Of a stretch of 13,939 bases of DNA, positions 12,856 through 13,939 are shown piece by piece. Origin of the DNA: Actinomycetota bacterium (GTDB lineage: Bacteria > Acidobacteriota > Blastocatellia > Chloracidobacteriales > Chloracidobacteriaceae); contig JAAFHI010000016.1 in NCBI GenBank assembly GCA_013298335.1, positions 1 to 13,939 on the forward strand. The letters run 5' to 3'. Below the pieces are notes generated by a model that ran no database searches, was not told where the DNA came from, and worked only from the letters and a program-made list of their open reading frames with translations. Position numbers and translations under genes: made by a program. Numbering within the stretch: the stretch's first letter is position 1; the number at the start of each line of letters is the position of its first letter.

Positions 12856-13785
12856 GTGAATTCAGAAGCCCGTACCCGTGCTTTTTTCTACGACCTGAAC
12901 GTGGCCCCGCTCTGGCGGGACTGTTTCGACCAGCTTTTCACCGATCAGGTGGGTCTGCCCGACCGCGGACGCATCCTCCTGATCGAATGCGGCACCGGCG
13001 GACTCGCCGTCGAACTCGCCGCGCGCCTGCGCGAAACCGGCAGCGTGACCGCCAGCGACAGCGACCCGGAACGCCTCGCGCTCGCCCGCGACAAGGCGAC
13101 CGTCGCCAATCTTGAAAACATCCGGTTCCTTTCGATTGAACAACTTGCCGAGGAACGCCTCGCCGACGCCTTCGATCTGATCATCGGCGACGCCTCGCTG
13201 CTTCCCGCGGCGTCCCTCGCCACGATTCTCAAAACCCTCCGCGCCGGCATCAACTACGACGGGAAAACCGTCGCCTACGTCGCGTCGCGCGGCAGTTTCG
13301 ACGAGTTCTTTTCGATTTTCTGGGAAGCGCTCTACACCTGCGACCTGGCGGAAGAACTCGGCCCGGCACTCGAAGGTCTGCTGTTCGCCCAGCCGACCAA
13401 GGGCGACATCGAGGAACAGGCCGTCGCCGCCGGCTGGCGCAACATACTCGTCACCATCGCCCGGCAGGACATCGCCTTCGAAACCGGCACCGCCTTCCTC
13501 GAATCGCCGCTCATCGCCGGACATTGGCTCGACCGCTGGATGGCGATTGTTCCCGCCGACCGAATCGCCGACGTCAAGGCTGCCATCGTCTCCATCATCG
13601 ACCGCGACCGCGAGGAAATGCCCTTCGAACTCGGCCTCAAAGCCGCGCTCGTCACCGGCAATCGCCGCGCCGACACAACCATCGCTGAAGAACCCGAAGA
13701 AGAAGGTGAAGAGGCGCTGGTCGAAGATGACCTCGCCGACCTGCTCGCCGCGCCGGACGACGACGCGACCGAGTGGACGCAGTAA
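12856..13785 (+). CDS. SAM-dependent methyltransferase-like protein with acidic tail
   Basis: The GTG start at 12856 is preceded by GAGGA (12843-12847). The 309-residue product opens with a helix (RDCFDQLF, 21-28) and then a Rossmann-type core: ILLIECGTGGLAVELAARL (40-58) fits motif I of class I methyltransferases with E-x-GTGG for the usual D/E-x-G-x-G-x-G, SVTASDSDPERLALAR (63-78) carries the acidic residue after strand 2, NIRFLSIEQL (88-97) is strand 3, and ADAFDLIIGDASLLP (103-117) is motif IV-like. The second half (about 150-270) is helical and unknown to me. The last 32 residues are strongly acidic (EEPEEEGEEALVEDDLADLL). The substrate cannot be named. Loss of cofactor binding is possible, since motif I is not perfect. 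It is divergent from carD with about 245 bases between the start codons. Confidence 0.7.
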   Translation: MNSEARTRAFFYDLNVAPLWRDCFDQLFTDQVGLPDRGRILLIECGTGGLAVELAARLRETGSVTASDSDPERLALARDKATVANLENIRFLSIEQLAEERLADAFDLIIGDASLLPAASLATILKTLRAGINYDGKTVAYVASRGSFDEFFSIFWEALYTCDLAEELGPALEGLLFAQPTKGDIEEQAVAAGWRNILVTIARQDIAFETGTAFLESPLIAGHWLDRWMAIVPADRIADVKAAIVSIIDRDREEMPFELGLKAALVTGNRRADTTIAEEPEEEGEEALVEDDLADLLAAPDDDATEWTQ

Positions 13786-13787
13786 AA

Positions 13788-13808
13788 AACGGACCGCGGC
13801 GGACCGTT
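13788..13808 (-). terminator. Intrinsic terminator of the P450 gene
   Basis: On the minus strand AACGG/CCGTT encloses CCG-CCG-CGG with one T/T mismatch and runs straight into TTTT. An alternative fold pairs 13795-13802 with 13810-13817 (CGCGGCGG/CCGCCGCG). It overlaps the P450 stop codon and lies just after the methyltransferase-like stop at 13785. Confidence 0.6.
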
Positions 13809-13939
13809 ACCGCCGCGCTTCCACCGTCATCATCATTCCGTGCTTCGGACGCAACGTAATCAGCGGCTCGGTCTTCACCGGATGCCCCGGTACGAGCCGC
13901 AATTTCCACTTCCGGGCGAGCGTCGCCAGAATCAGAACG
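13807..13939 (-). CDS. Cytochrome P450, C-terminal end only
   Basis: This frame runs off the right edge and stops with TAA at 13809-13807, leaving 44 codons. The residues [16 protein letters not shown], then [18 protein letters not shown] and MMMTVEARR, match the usual ending of bacterial P450s: the helix L end, the strand R-x-x-x-V-PG, then the P-x-x-TLRP-x-HG-x-x-M beta hairpin at the substrate pocket. The haem-binding cysteine loop would lie outside the window. Substrate and electron partner cannot be inferred. The gene is convergent with the methyltransferase-like gene and ends in a shared 24-base gap. The short length leaves some doubt, but the motif is distinctive. Confidence 0.75.
   Translation of the reverse strand, partial: VLILATLARKWKLRLVPGHPVKTEPLITLRPKHGMMMTVEARR

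Overview
The window is a G+C-rich bacterial chromosome segment, most likely from Acidobacteriota (inference, about 60% sure). The clues are a tandem family of secreted proteins with an LPDF-x3-Q motif that I associate with acidobacterial proteomes, a sigma-54-like promoter, a CarD-type RNA polymerase regulator, and many intergenic heptamer repeats. There is no rRNA or tRNA to anchor the taxonomy.

Layout. Bases 1-2566 (+) hold three tandem paralogues of one exported beta-rich family: a 3' fragment, a short form and a long form with an extra N-terminal domain and a Pro/Thr linker. Next comes a secreted protein (2688-3485) pairing an acyl-carrier-protein-like domain with a SnoaL/DUF4440-like domain. 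At 3588-4472 lies an A+T-richer two-gene module, a Panacea (DUF4065) antitoxin followed by an unclassified small protein that is its likely toxin. A sigma-54-like promoter lies upstream and a strong bidirectional terminator downstream. Facing it on the minus strand is a translationally coupled glnB-amt operon (6287-4549) whose PII protein has an unusual T-loop. Bases 6803-10429 (+) carry a secreted TPR protein, a small PH-like protein, a second exported helical-repeat protein and a Tat-exported ferritin-like protein. On the minus strand follow a CNNM/CorC-type membrane protein (11928-10579) and carD (12611-12063). carD is divergent from a GTG-started methyltransferase-like gene (12856-13785). 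The right edge holds the C-terminal end of a cytochrome P450 on the minus strand.

The most striking non-coding feature is five intergenic elements (A-E) built from 7-bp tandem repeats, each present as an inverted pair. They use four different heptamer sequences and mostly begin or end at a stop or start codon. One is nested and fills the whole carD/CNNM gap, one is a run of G3T4 units with quadruplex potential, and one encloses an intrinsic terminator and supplies the stop codon of the neighbouring gene.

The genes do not form one pathway. The clear functional units are the Panacea pair, glnB-amt (ammonium uptake with its regulator), and the carD promoter, where a palindrome overlaps the -10 box.
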